A model generated the notes under the pieces. It was not told the origin of the DNA. It saw nothing but the letters and a program-made list of their open reading frames with translations, and made no database searches. From contig NC_019904.1 in NCBI RefSeq assembly GCF_000325705.1, forward strand, positions 380,001-444,000: a stretch of 64,000 nucleotides of DNA. Direction: 5' to 3'. Both the position numbers and the translations under genes were made by a program. This DNA is from Echinicola vietnamensis DSM 17526. Its GTDB lineage: Bacteria; Bacteroidota; Bacteroidia; Cytophagales; Cyclobacteriaceae. Positions within the stretch are counted from its first letter, which is position 1, and each line of letters starts with the position of its first letter. Below, piece after piece: positions 35,937 to 42,499 of this stretch.

Positions 35937-37112
35937 TTAAATACTTCTACCCTTTTTCCGTCTCTTTTTTTTCTTCTTAGGAATTTGACCTACCTCCCCA
36001 GTATCAGGAACAGGCCTAAGCAGCAGATCAAGAATATCAATGGTACCACCAACAATTTGATGACTAAGGTAAATTTCTTTTCGATCTTTTGTTGCTGTTC
36101 GTGCTGGTATTGAAGCTCCATCTTTATCACCTCGAGTTTGGAATTCATTTTGATCCCGCACTGATAATTGGTCTCGATCTGATCGTTCAGTCTGTCCTGC
36201 TTTCTGCTGATGTGCAGGAGACTGTCCTGCATCTTGGGAATGTACCCCATGAACTCGAGTTGTTTTTTCATCATTTCCTGATAGCCCTCTTGGGTATTTT
36301 GATGTTGTTCTTGCGTTTGCCTGGCCAATTGCTTGGCGATCTCTAGTTTGCTCATAGTGTAAGGTATTTGCGATGTTCTTCCATTTGAATTGGTTACCCA
36401 AGGATTGTCCTTTGGCCTTGAAACCATCATAGCAATAGGCTACTCCTGATACCCTGCCGGTACTGGCCTGGTTGAACAACAGGTTGGCTCCTGAAGCCTC
36501 TACTTGATGGATAAAATCCTCAATGGTATTGGTCCGCTTTAAGGCCTCTGATATTATTTGCTGTAGCACCATTTTCTTTGAGGGTTTACCGGTTCTCATT
36601 ACCATTTCGATTTCATCCTTATTGGGCGCCTTGACTTTGGCCTCCTTGCTGCTCTTTACTTGCTGCAATCCATATTTCTTTTCCAGTTTTCGCACCAGGC
36701 TTTCACTTCTTCTATAATTGTTGCTATCTGAGACCACGGTTCCATCAAATCGGTTTCTCAGTGCCAACAAATGGCAATGGGGATGGTCGGCATCATGATG
36801 TCTGAAAATAAAATAGGCATTGTCATCGAATCCCATGCCTTTCAGGTATTCATTGCCTATGGCCAACATTTTATCATTTGATATTTTTTCCTCCTTGCCA
36901 AAGCTTAGACTGACATGATAAGTGTTCCGTTTTAGCCTGGGATTCATACTCTTCATCAGCTCTACTTCTTTCTTTACCATTTCCCTGTCCAAACTGGTGA
37001 AGTTGGTTTCCAGTACTTCCGCCCGTTTGCTTTCATCACTGGTCAGCATCTTTTTGAGATTATAATCCAGTGCTCCCATAAAGTTTTTGCCGATGGACTG
37101 TTTAGCGATCAT
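35937..37112 (-). CDS. MOBP-type relaxase (mobilization nuclease)
   Basis: The ATG at 37112 (MIAKQSIGKNF) gives 391 residues; an upstream frame to 37160 reads into mobC and is rejected. The relaxase motifs are the candidate catalytic Tyr17 in GALDYNL and the three-His metal motif HDADHPHCH at residues 106 to 114. The C-terminal third (from about 250) is polar and low in complexity, and a second gene lies inside it in another frame. The enzyme nicks oriT and leads DNA transfer with MobC. The start overlaps the mobC stop by 11 bases. Without conjugation genes nearby, the element would be mobilizable rather than self-transmissible. Confidence 0.88.
   Translation of the reverse strand: MIAKQSIGKNFMGALDYNLKKMLTSDESKRAEVLETNFTSLDREMVKKEVELMKSMNPRLKRNTYHVSLSFGKEEKISNDKMLAIGNEYLKGMGFDDNAYFIFRHHDADHPHCHLLALRNRFDGTVVSDSNNYRRSESLVRKLEKKYGLQQVKSSKEAKVKAPNKDEIEMVMRTGKPSKKMVLQQIISEALKRTNTIEDFIHQVEASGANLLFNQASTGRVSGVAYCYDGFKAKGQSLGNQFKWKNIANTLHYEQTRDRQAIGQANARTTSKYPRGLSGNDEKTTRVHGVHSQDAGQSPAHQQKAGQTERSDRDQLSVRDQNEFQTRGDKDGASIPARTATKDRKEIYLSHQIVGGTIDILDLLLRPVPDTGEVGQIPKKKKKRRKKGRSI
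35990..36355 (-). CDS. nested membrane-anchored coiled-coil gene within relaxase gene
   Basis: This 121-aa ORF starts ATG at 36355 (MSKLEIAKQLARQTQEQ) and lies wholly inside the relaxase gene, in a different frame, over relaxase residues 253 to 374. The product has a long helical region (KKQLEFMGYIPKMQDSLLHI, then LNDQIETNYQCGIKMNSKLEVIKMELQYQHEQQQKI) and one C-terminal membrane helix (LVIKLLVVPLIFLICCLGLFLIL). The relaxase frame is low-complexity there, while the nested frame looks like a true protein. Nested mobilization genes are known in ColE1-type plasmids (mbeB/mbeD inside mbeA), so a similar role is proposed by analogy only. Confidence 0.65.
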   Translation of the reverse strand: MSKLEIAKQLARQTQEQHQNTQEGYQEMMKKQLEFMGYIPKMQDSLLHISRKQDRLNDQIETNYQCGIKMNSKLEVIKMELQYQHEQQQKIEKKFTLVIKLLVVPLIFLICCLGLFLILGR

Positions 37113-37446
37113 GAAGCAGCAGTTTGATGACCTGGTCCAGTTTTGTAGAGATGGCGTCAATTGCCTTCATCCTGTCCGCTGGCACCTCAAATTTTGAATT
37201 GAGTTGTTTGGCTATCTGGTTGATATTATTACCAATTCTTTTGAGCTCCACATAAGTCTGTTTGTCCAGTTTGGGGACCTTCGCCTTGGGCAACCTGTTT
37301 TTGAACACGCAAGCCCTGACCACGTCAGCGGCCGGCATCGCTGCCACCTCGCATAAACTCCCCAGCAGCCGGACCTCTTCTTCGGTCATCCGGAAAGTAA
37401 ACTTTATATTTCTCTTCTGGTCTGCGGGTTTCTTTGGTCTTCCCAT
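37102..37446 (-). CDS. mobC: MobC-like relaxosome accessory protein
   Basis: The 114-aa protein opens with GRPKKPADQKRNIKFTFRM, a ribbon-helix-helix-type DNA-binding start. It has the MobC core EEVRLLGSLCEVAAM, then ADVVRACVF, and the conserved LKRIGNNINQIAKQLN. Its helical end is AIDAISTKLDQVIKLLL. MobC binds near oriT and helps the relaxase nick. It overlaps the relaxase start by 11 bases and reads the same way, with the large inverted repeat of about 37481 to 37531 just upstream. Confidence 0.88.
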   Translation of the reverse strand: MGRPKKPADQKRNIKFTFRMTEEEVRLLGSLCEVAAMPAADVVRACVFKNRLPKAKVPKLDKQTYVELKRIGNNINQIAKQLNSKFEVPADRMKAIDAISTKLDQVIKLLLHDR

Positions 37447-37480
37447 GAGTGAAATGAACGGAGTGAATTTCAGCCTGAGC

Positions 37481-37531
37481 GGAGCGAAGCAAGCCGTTTT
37501 GGTCTGACCAAAACATGGCTTGCTTCGCTCC
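37481..37531. other. candidate oriT: 15-bp plus 9-bp nested inverted repeat
   Basis: Arms of 15 bp (GGAGCGAAGCAAGCC at 37481 to 37495 and its complement at 37517 to 37531) enclose a second perfect pair of 9 bp (GTTTTGGTC/GACCAAAAC) with a single central T and a 2-base bulge. The left side carries two related short repeats (CGGAGTGAA and CGGAGCGAA). It sits between the primase-like gene and mobC, upstream of mobC and the relaxase, which is the usual oriT position. A bidirectional terminator is an alternative, but no T-run follows. Confidence 0.5.
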
Positions 37532-37547
37532 GACTTGTAAAACGTTC

Positions 37548-38087
37548 CTACCTTCGCATGCCAACGCTTTTTGACTTTCGATGGTAATCGTTTAGATCCT
37601 TATGCCCCAAATAGTTGCCCGATTGGTCAGTGCATTGGCTGAAGTCTTTCAACAATCTTTTTGTCCAGGCCTTGCCTTGTATATCGTTGTCAAGGTAAAG
37701 GTTGACCCGTGGAAATCCTGCCAAAATCTTCTTTGCCGCATCCATATTAGACAGGGAATTGAGAACTAAGAAGTCATCTGGCTTCACTTCTTTTTGGTTG
37801 CGCTCGTAGAAACTGAGCAGGTCAAAAATTCCTTCGAACATATGAAGGTTGTTGCCTTCTCCTGGATAGTAGCTAATACCCTGGGCACTGCTTCCTTTCC
37901 AATAGGCATTCCGAATGGCCCAGCCGTTCTCGTTCCTATTTCCGATCCCGAAATACTTTTTGTCCCCTATGGAATAATACACTTCCATACAGAATCTGGA
38001 TGCGGTCTCGACACTTACCTTCCGGTGAAGAAGGTAGTCCGTTAAGGTCGGATTGCTTCCAATGGCTTTTACCGACCGGATGGTCAT
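37548..38087 (-). CDS. toprim-domain half of mobile-element primase
   Basis: The 179-aa protein carries a toprim fold: HMFEGIFDLLSF with the first acidic residue and NLYLDND with the DxD pair. Between them is LVLNSLSNMDAAKKILAGF. It begins with TDYLLHRKVSVETASRFC, the linker region that in related proteins joins the zinc-finger part to toprim. This protein therefore matches the C-terminal part of Bacteroidota mobile-element primases. The ATG overlaps the stop of the upstream gene by four bases. It could be a separate coupled gene or the product of a frameshift in a formerly fused gene. Confidence 0.75.
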   Translation of the reverse strand: MTIRSVKAIGSNPTLTDYLLHRKVSVETASRFCMEVYYSIGDKKYFGIGNRNENGWAIRNAYWKGSSAQGISYYPGEGNNLHMFEGIFDLLSFYERNQKEVKPDDFLVLNSLSNMDAAKKILAGFPRVNLYLDNDIQGKAWTKRLLKDFSQCTDQSGNYLGHKDLNDYHRKSKSVGMRR

Positions 38088-38410
38088 TTTGGATCCTGTT
38101 CCTTTTCCATGGGTTCCTGTGGGTGAAAAGAAAAAGAGTTACCAGTAATATCTTCGATGTAATGAAGGGCATCGGAAACCGAAATGCCCGGTTTCAATTT
38201 CATGACCAGATCAAGGACCTTTCCGCCATAATTATTGTCCCCAAAATCAATCCATAGATTCTTGGAGGCACTGACCTTAAAGGAAGGTGTGTTTTCTTTC
38301 CTGTATGGGGAATGATAGAAATAACTGTCCCCTGAAATCTTTGATGGTTTGATGCCAAGCTTTTCCAGAAAACCAATAATGGAAAGCTCACTTGCTTGTT
38401 TGATGTTCAT
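38084..38410 (-). CDS. CHC2-like N-terminal half of mobile-element primase
   Basis: The 108-aa protein has the pattern LEKLGIKPSKISGDSYFYHSP, then ENTPSFKVSASKNLWIDFG, then GGKVLDLVMKLKPG. This corresponds to the zinc-finger-like N-terminus of DnaG-type primases in mobile elements, although the usual zinc-binding cysteines are absent. In most relatives this part is fused to toprim. Its end (QEPMEKEQDPK) is followed by the ATG of the toprim half in an ATGA overlap. Confidence 0.7.
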   Translation of the reverse strand: MNIKQASELSIIGFLEKLGIKPSKISGDSYFYHSPYRKENTPSFKVSASKNLWIDFGDNNYGGKVLDLVMKLKPGISVSDALHYIEDITGNSFSFHPQEPMEKEQDPK

Positions 38411-38555
38411 GGTAAGGTTGTTAAATGGTGAAAATGTAAAACATGATTACTACGGATACTACCAGTGCGGGTGTGGTAGGCTTTATTAATTTTCTTATTA
38501 GTTGCCCATCCTATCTAATAGCTATAATCTTTGAAGTAGGAAGTACCCTGAATTT

Positions 38556-38837
38556 CTATTTTTTAAAGCCGTTCTTTTGCCTGCCCGCATTCATGACCTC
38601 CGACTTTTTGAAATAAACCCTGGTATTAAAGACATGCTCCTTTAAAAACCCTTCCTTTCGCCAATTATTGATCGTCGTTCGGGACCTACCCAAAAGCTTC
38701 ATAACTTCAGGGATTTGGATCAATTCATCATCCGGCTCTTGAGCAGGTAAAACGTCCGAAAGCCGAGAGGCAACCGCATCGGCGATTTCATCTACCAATA
38801 CCTCCTTTTCAATTTGTGTTAAGATTACATCGTTCAT
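38556..38837 (-). CDS. excisionase/MerR-like helix-turn-helix protein
   Basis: The 93-aa protein has an acidic helical start (LTQIEKEVLVDEIADAVASRL) followed by a helix-turn-helix of the DNA-binding excisionase type (QIPEVMKLLGRSRTTINNWRKEGFL). It ends with a basic segment (VYFKKSEVMNAGRQKNGFKK). It resembles the DUF3853/HTH_17-type small proteins that are placed before primase and mobilization genes in Bacteroidota elements. These are thought to aid excision or control element genes. Here there is no integrase to partner with. Confidence 0.75.
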   Translation of the reverse strand: MNDVILTQIEKEVLVDEIADAVASRLSDVLPAQEPDDELIQIPEVMKLLGRSRTTINNWRKEGFLKEHVFNTRVYFKKSEVMNAGRQKNGFKK

Positions 38838-39044
38838 GGCATAACTGTTTGATTACACTCCAAACTTGCCAAAACTATCTTTTGGGTAGTTAATCCGGGT
38901 ATACCCAAGTTTTCAAAAAAGTTAGGTTTCTACCTAGATCCCTATCTCATGCTTGATCCTCTTTTGAAAGTTCCCTTTAAGTTTTTTGAACAGATGGTAT
39001 TAAAATTTTGGAAAGAGAATTCATGACACGAAAAAAAAGGGCCA

Positions 39045-39515
39045 TTAAAGCCCTCCTTCATCAGCATAGGAATAATAGGATTCACTGGTAACAATTATAT
39101 GATCCAGAACCGGCAATTCCATCAATTTACCCAGTTTGACCATTCGTTCAGTCAAATTGTTATCGGCATTACTTGGGAATCTATTTCCAGAAGGATGGTT
39201 GTGGACCAAAATCATTCCTGAGCTATTCGATTTTACCGCAGCTGCAAAAATGATTTTTGGATCAGCAACAGTTCCAGAGGTTCCGCCCGTCGAGACATCA
39301 ACGACTCCAAGAACCCTGTTGGAACGATTAAGCAACATCACTTTAAACTGTTCTACGAACTGCAGTTTTGACTTATCCCAGTTTTCCAAAAGGACATCAT
39401 AGGCTTCTTTGGAAGAGGTGATTTTAGGGACTTGGGAGAGCTTGACTTTGGGCCGGTAACAAAGGACGATTTCGGCTACTTTGTTGGAAACGATGTTTTT
39501 GCTTTGGGTATCCAT
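39045..39515 (-). CDS. RadC-like JAB-domain protein
   Basis: The 156-aa protein has the JAMM motif HNHPSG at residues 105 to 110 with the later Asp118 in SNAD, and an upstream Glu in FVEQFKVMLLN. It lacks the N-terminal helix-hairpin-helix of chromosomal RadC, which is usual for the short form carried on mobile elements. RadC was once linked to DNA repair; the enzymatic role remains unproven. It lies at the far side of the mobilization block and is a typical accessory gene there. Confidence 0.88.
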   Translation of the reverse strand: MDTQSKNIVSNKVAEIVLCYRPKVKLSQVPKITSSKEAYDVLLENWDKSKLQFVEQFKVMLLNRSNRVLGVVDVSTGGTSGTVADPKIIFAAAVKSNSSGMILVHNHPSGNRFPSNADNNLTERMVKLGKLMELPVLDHIIVTSESYYSYADEGGL

Positions 39516-39875
39516 AACATTTCAATTTAAGGTTAGAAATTAATTTGGATACCATCCCAGCTTGAGGGCAATCAAGGCCAAGTGGCAACGGAATAAATGA
39601 AGGCCTAGCGGGCAGCCCAGTGTTTATGCCGAACGCTCTTGGCACGCTACAGCAGCCCGAAAGCTAACTTTGTATCTGATTAATGAATAAATTATGCCCC
39701 TAATCTTTTGAAATTGTCCTATAAGTATCTACTCTTAACATTGAATTCTAAACTTTTTTACCTATTAGTGCATTTGTAAACGAAGCCATGCCCACAACAA
39801 AAAGTAGGGCTTCCTAAAATGCCTTTATAAATTAAACTTTTGGACCAAATAATGAAGGGAAAACTAAATCAATCT
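39516..39875. other. 360-bp non-coding region at island edge
   Basis: Nothing that reads as a gene is seen. The left half (about 39550 to 39670) is richer in G and C than its surroundings and contains GGGCAGCCC and a TGCC/GGCA-type stem. It could hold a structural site of the element. The right half is AT-rich. It separates the mobilization block from the GntR regulator of the polysaccharide locus. Confidence 0.4.
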
Positions 39876-40922
39876 TCATATAGAGCTCCTCTTTATAAAA
39901 GAAAAGTCATTTTTATATTGAATAATTTTTCTTTCAGAAACACATCTTGCTGCTAACTCTCCCATTTTTTTAAAGTCTGTTGACAATACCGAAACATTAA
40001 ACAATTTTTTAATTGGAGTATCATTATAACTGATTACACCTATGTCTAGCCCCAAGGCATATTTTTTTGATTTTACTCGAATCATAACTTCTAAAAAATC
40101 ATTTTCACTAATCACGACATAAGCCTGGCCAGCACTAAAACAACTATCCAGAGATGAGACATCAAACACTTCGAAAGCCAAATCATTTTTTTTACAAAAA
40201 GTGATAAAGCCTTGTTTCACTTCTATGGGATAGCTATGAAAATAGCTTTTTGGGTATATAAGATTGATCTTTCCATATCGCTTGATTTCATTAATCGCTT
40301 GAGTAAGGGCCAAATTGATATCCTTTTCAAAATCCTGATAGATGCAACTATAATTTTCTTTTAGATCAGGAATTTTCTTTTCTAAAACAATCAACTTTTC
40401 CCTTGGGATATTTTCTATACGTTCAAGGATTTGTTTAGGTAGCCCATAATGTTCTTTCTTAGGAACATGAAATAATGGTATAACCACTACATAATCATAG
40501 TTTTCGAATGAAGTTCCTAATTGGTCCATAAATATATGGACATCATTAAAAAAGAGACGAAATTCAATATCATAATCTTTATTTAGAGCTTCCTGCATTG
40601 TTTTAAAAACCTCTAATTTATAAGGACTTACTTTATTGACTAAATAGAGTATTTTCCCCACTTGATGTAGGACTTTCTTTTTATTCACATAGTAACCTTT
40701 TGAAGGTTCAGCCATCACTACGCCTTTCTTCCGGAGCCAATTATAGGCCTTCTCAATTGTGTCCCTTGATAGATATAACCGCTCACTCAACTCGTTTATT
40801 GAAGGAAGTTTATCCCCATTGGATATTTCTTCAATGTAAATAAGAGAATAAATTCTATTGGCTACTTGTTGATATTTAGGAACTCTTGAACCTTCATCGA
40901 TTTTGATATCAAAGTTCTTCAT
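39876..40922 (-). CDS. GntR-type regulator with periplasmic-binding-protein-like sensor
   Basis: The 348-aa protein starts with a GntR winged helix (KYQQVANRIYSLIYIEEISNG, then LPSINELSERLYLSRDTIEKAYNWLRKKGVV) at residues 14 to 75. The remaining 260 residues look like a LacI/ribose-binding-type sugar sensor (GKINLIYPKSYFHSYPIEVKQG; YVVISENDFLEVMIRV; LGLDIGVISYNDTPIKKLFNVSVL). This is the GntR/LacI-fusion family used to control sugar catabolism in Bacteroidota. It lies at the 3' end of the polysaccharide locus, on the same strand, and probably senses a released sugar to control the enzymes upstream in the cluster. Confidence 0.88.
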   Translation of the reverse strand: MKNFDIKIDEGSRVPKYQQVANRIYSLIYIEEISNGDKLPSINELSERLYLSRDTIEKAYNWLRKKGVVMAEPSKGYYVNKKKVLHQVGKILYLVNKVSPYKLEVFKTMQEALNKDYDIEFRLFFNDVHIFMDQLGTSFENYDYVVVIPLFHVPKKEHYGLPKQILERIENIPREKLIVLEKKIPDLKENYSCIYQDFEKDINLALTQAINEIKRYGKINLIYPKSYFHSYPIEVKQGFITFCKKNDLAFEVFDVSSLDSCFSAGQAYVVISENDFLEVMIRVKSKKYALGLDIGVISYNDTPIKKLFNVSVLSTDFKKMGELAARCVSERKIIQYKNDFSFIKRSSI

Positions 40923-41111
40923 AAAGTCCTCTATTTTCCATTAATTAATATAAACAAAATTTATTATTTGATCATTTTCAAACCTTGACCCGTGTTTTCA
41001 CTGCACCTTACCACGGACCGAATGAAAGGTCACGAGTAGAGAAACTCTGCCCCAACGAATAATAGCCACCTTAAGTTCTTATCCTGTGAGTACGGGTCGA
41101 ATTTGACTTTT

Positions 41112-42461
41112 TTAATAAGCCCTTTTTACATCGTCCATGATCAGCACCCAATCGTGCTCGTTGCCCTGAGAAGGTGGAGTGAATTTTCTAACGCCTTTGT
41201 TTTTGTAAACTCCGGCGATGGTTGTTTCGCCGGTTCTGGGGTTGTACCAACTGGCCTTTACTCTTTTTCCCGATATTCTGCCCATGACAACTTCAAAGGG
41301 ATGTCCTGAAGAGGAATAGATAAAGGCGTAGTCGTTTCCTCGTGTAGCCATAACGCGCTCCCGGTAATGATCAGAACTGCTCACGATCATAGATGGATCA
41401 GGTATGCGGTCCAGCATCGGGCGCGACTCCATCAGCTTTCTTACAAAAGTCATAGAACTGGCACCAGGCAGATCCAGCGATTCATACCAGGGTCTGGTAG
41501 CGGAAATGTGGCGTTTGCGCTCTGGGGCATACATTTGCCAGACGTTGTTGCACCCATAAGTATGACCGTGTGCTCCTGCGAATAAGCTGAGATAAGCCTT
41601 TCTTCTTACATCGTTCGGATCGGAGTAACCATTTTTTTCCAGATCAAAGCAGACAGGGATCTCTTCATACATCGGTTCTCCATCCATCGTAGGTTTTACT
41701 GGCTTCAGGTTGTAGTCGTGGCTTATCTTTTCCCATACTTTTGTGTCGGCACAATGGCTGGTCTGGAGCATATTAAAGTCCAGCCATTCGTCTTCATGAA
41801 ACCAGGTCGACGACGCGGTCTGCGGGTGAAATGTCATTAATGCCTTGTCATTTCCGCCCACAGTTTCCACAATCCCTCTGGCCATCGCCCGCCAGATCTC
41901 TACATCGTCGCTGTCTTCTCTGGGATTTCTATCCCCGCCTATTACCCAAATGATATTGCGATTGTGCTTGTACCGGTTGCCGATGAACCTGCCATATTTA
42001 TAAGCATTTTCCGGATTAAAAATTTCAGGACCTACACCCCACTTGTTTTTGAAGACTTTATCTCCCCAGGTGGGCAACAGCGCAATGTGCAAATTCAGCT
42101 CAGCCGCCTTTTCAATGACAAAATCCACGTGCTTGAAATACGCTTCGTTGGGCTTTGCGGGATCATTGTCAGTCAAAGGAAGCTCTCCGTAGGCGTTTGG
42201 TTCTTCCAGTCCGTTATGCTCGGCAAGCACTACCGCCTGAATTACCGTAAATCCTTTGCCAGCTCGGTCTTTCAGGTACAGGTAAGCCTCTCCCCTGTTC
42301 AGCCGGTGGAAAAGTTCCCAGGCCGTGTCGCCAAGATAGAAAAAAGGTGTCCCATCCTGGTAGACAAGAAAGCGGCCATTGTCGCTCACCCTCAGGTCCG
42401 ATTGGGCGAGACTGCAAAGAGAAAGAAGAAGGGCCGAAAAGGTGAAAAATAACGTTTTCAT
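41112..42461 (-). CDS. GH140-like (apiosidase-type) glycoside hydrolase
   Basis: The ATG at 42461 (MKTLFFTFSALLL) gives 449 residues with a signal peptide ending SLAQ. The core matches the DUF4038/GH140 family: FFYLGDTAWELFHRLNRGEA, then FTVIQAVVLAEHNGL, then IIWVIGGDRNP and the later MDGEPMYEE. A collagen-binding-like beta domain closes the protein (VMGRISGKRVKASWYNPRTGE). Studied GH140 enzymes cleave apiose from rhamnogalacturonan-II. That reaction is possible here but unproven. It is the most 3' of the locus enzymes and follows the GH3 gene by about 38 bases. Confidence 0.87.
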   Translation of the reverse strand: MKTLFFTFSALLLSLCSLAQSDLRVSDNGRFLVYQDGTPFFYLGDTAWELFHRLNRGEAYLYLKDRAGKGFTVIQAVVLAEHNGLEEPNAYGELPLTDNDPAKPNEAYFKHVDFVIEKAAELNLHIALLPTWGDKVFKNKWGVGPEIFNPENAYKYGRFIGNRYKHNRNIIWVIGGDRNPREDSDDVEIWRAMARGIVETVGGNDKALMTFHPQTASSTWFHEDEWLDFNMLQTSHCADTKVWEKISHDYNLKPVKPTMDGEPMYEEIPVCFDLEKNGYSDPNDVRRKAYLSLFAGAHGHTYGCNNVWQMYAPERKRHISATRPWYESLDLPGASSMTFVRKLMESRPMLDRIPDPSMIVSSSDHYRERVMATRGNDYAFIYSSSGHPFEVVMGRISGKRVKASWYNPRTGETTIAGVYKNKGVRKFTPPSQGNEHDWVLIMDDVKRAY

Positions 42462-42499
42462 AAACCTGTTGATCATCAATGATTGCTTACAAATTTTCT

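Noticed and set aside
37112..37160. Longer relaxase start reading back into mobC
   Set aside because: The extra residues match no relaxase N-terminus, and the ATG at 37112 gives the usual short overlap with mobC.
39424..39645. 73-aa minus-strand frame before RadC-like gene
   Set aside because: It overlaps the RadC-like start in another frame and is Pro-rich without a fold pattern.
40987..41098. GACCCGT / ACGGGTC pair about 100 bases apart
   Set aside because: A 7-base inverted match at this spacing is likely chance; no further pairing was found.
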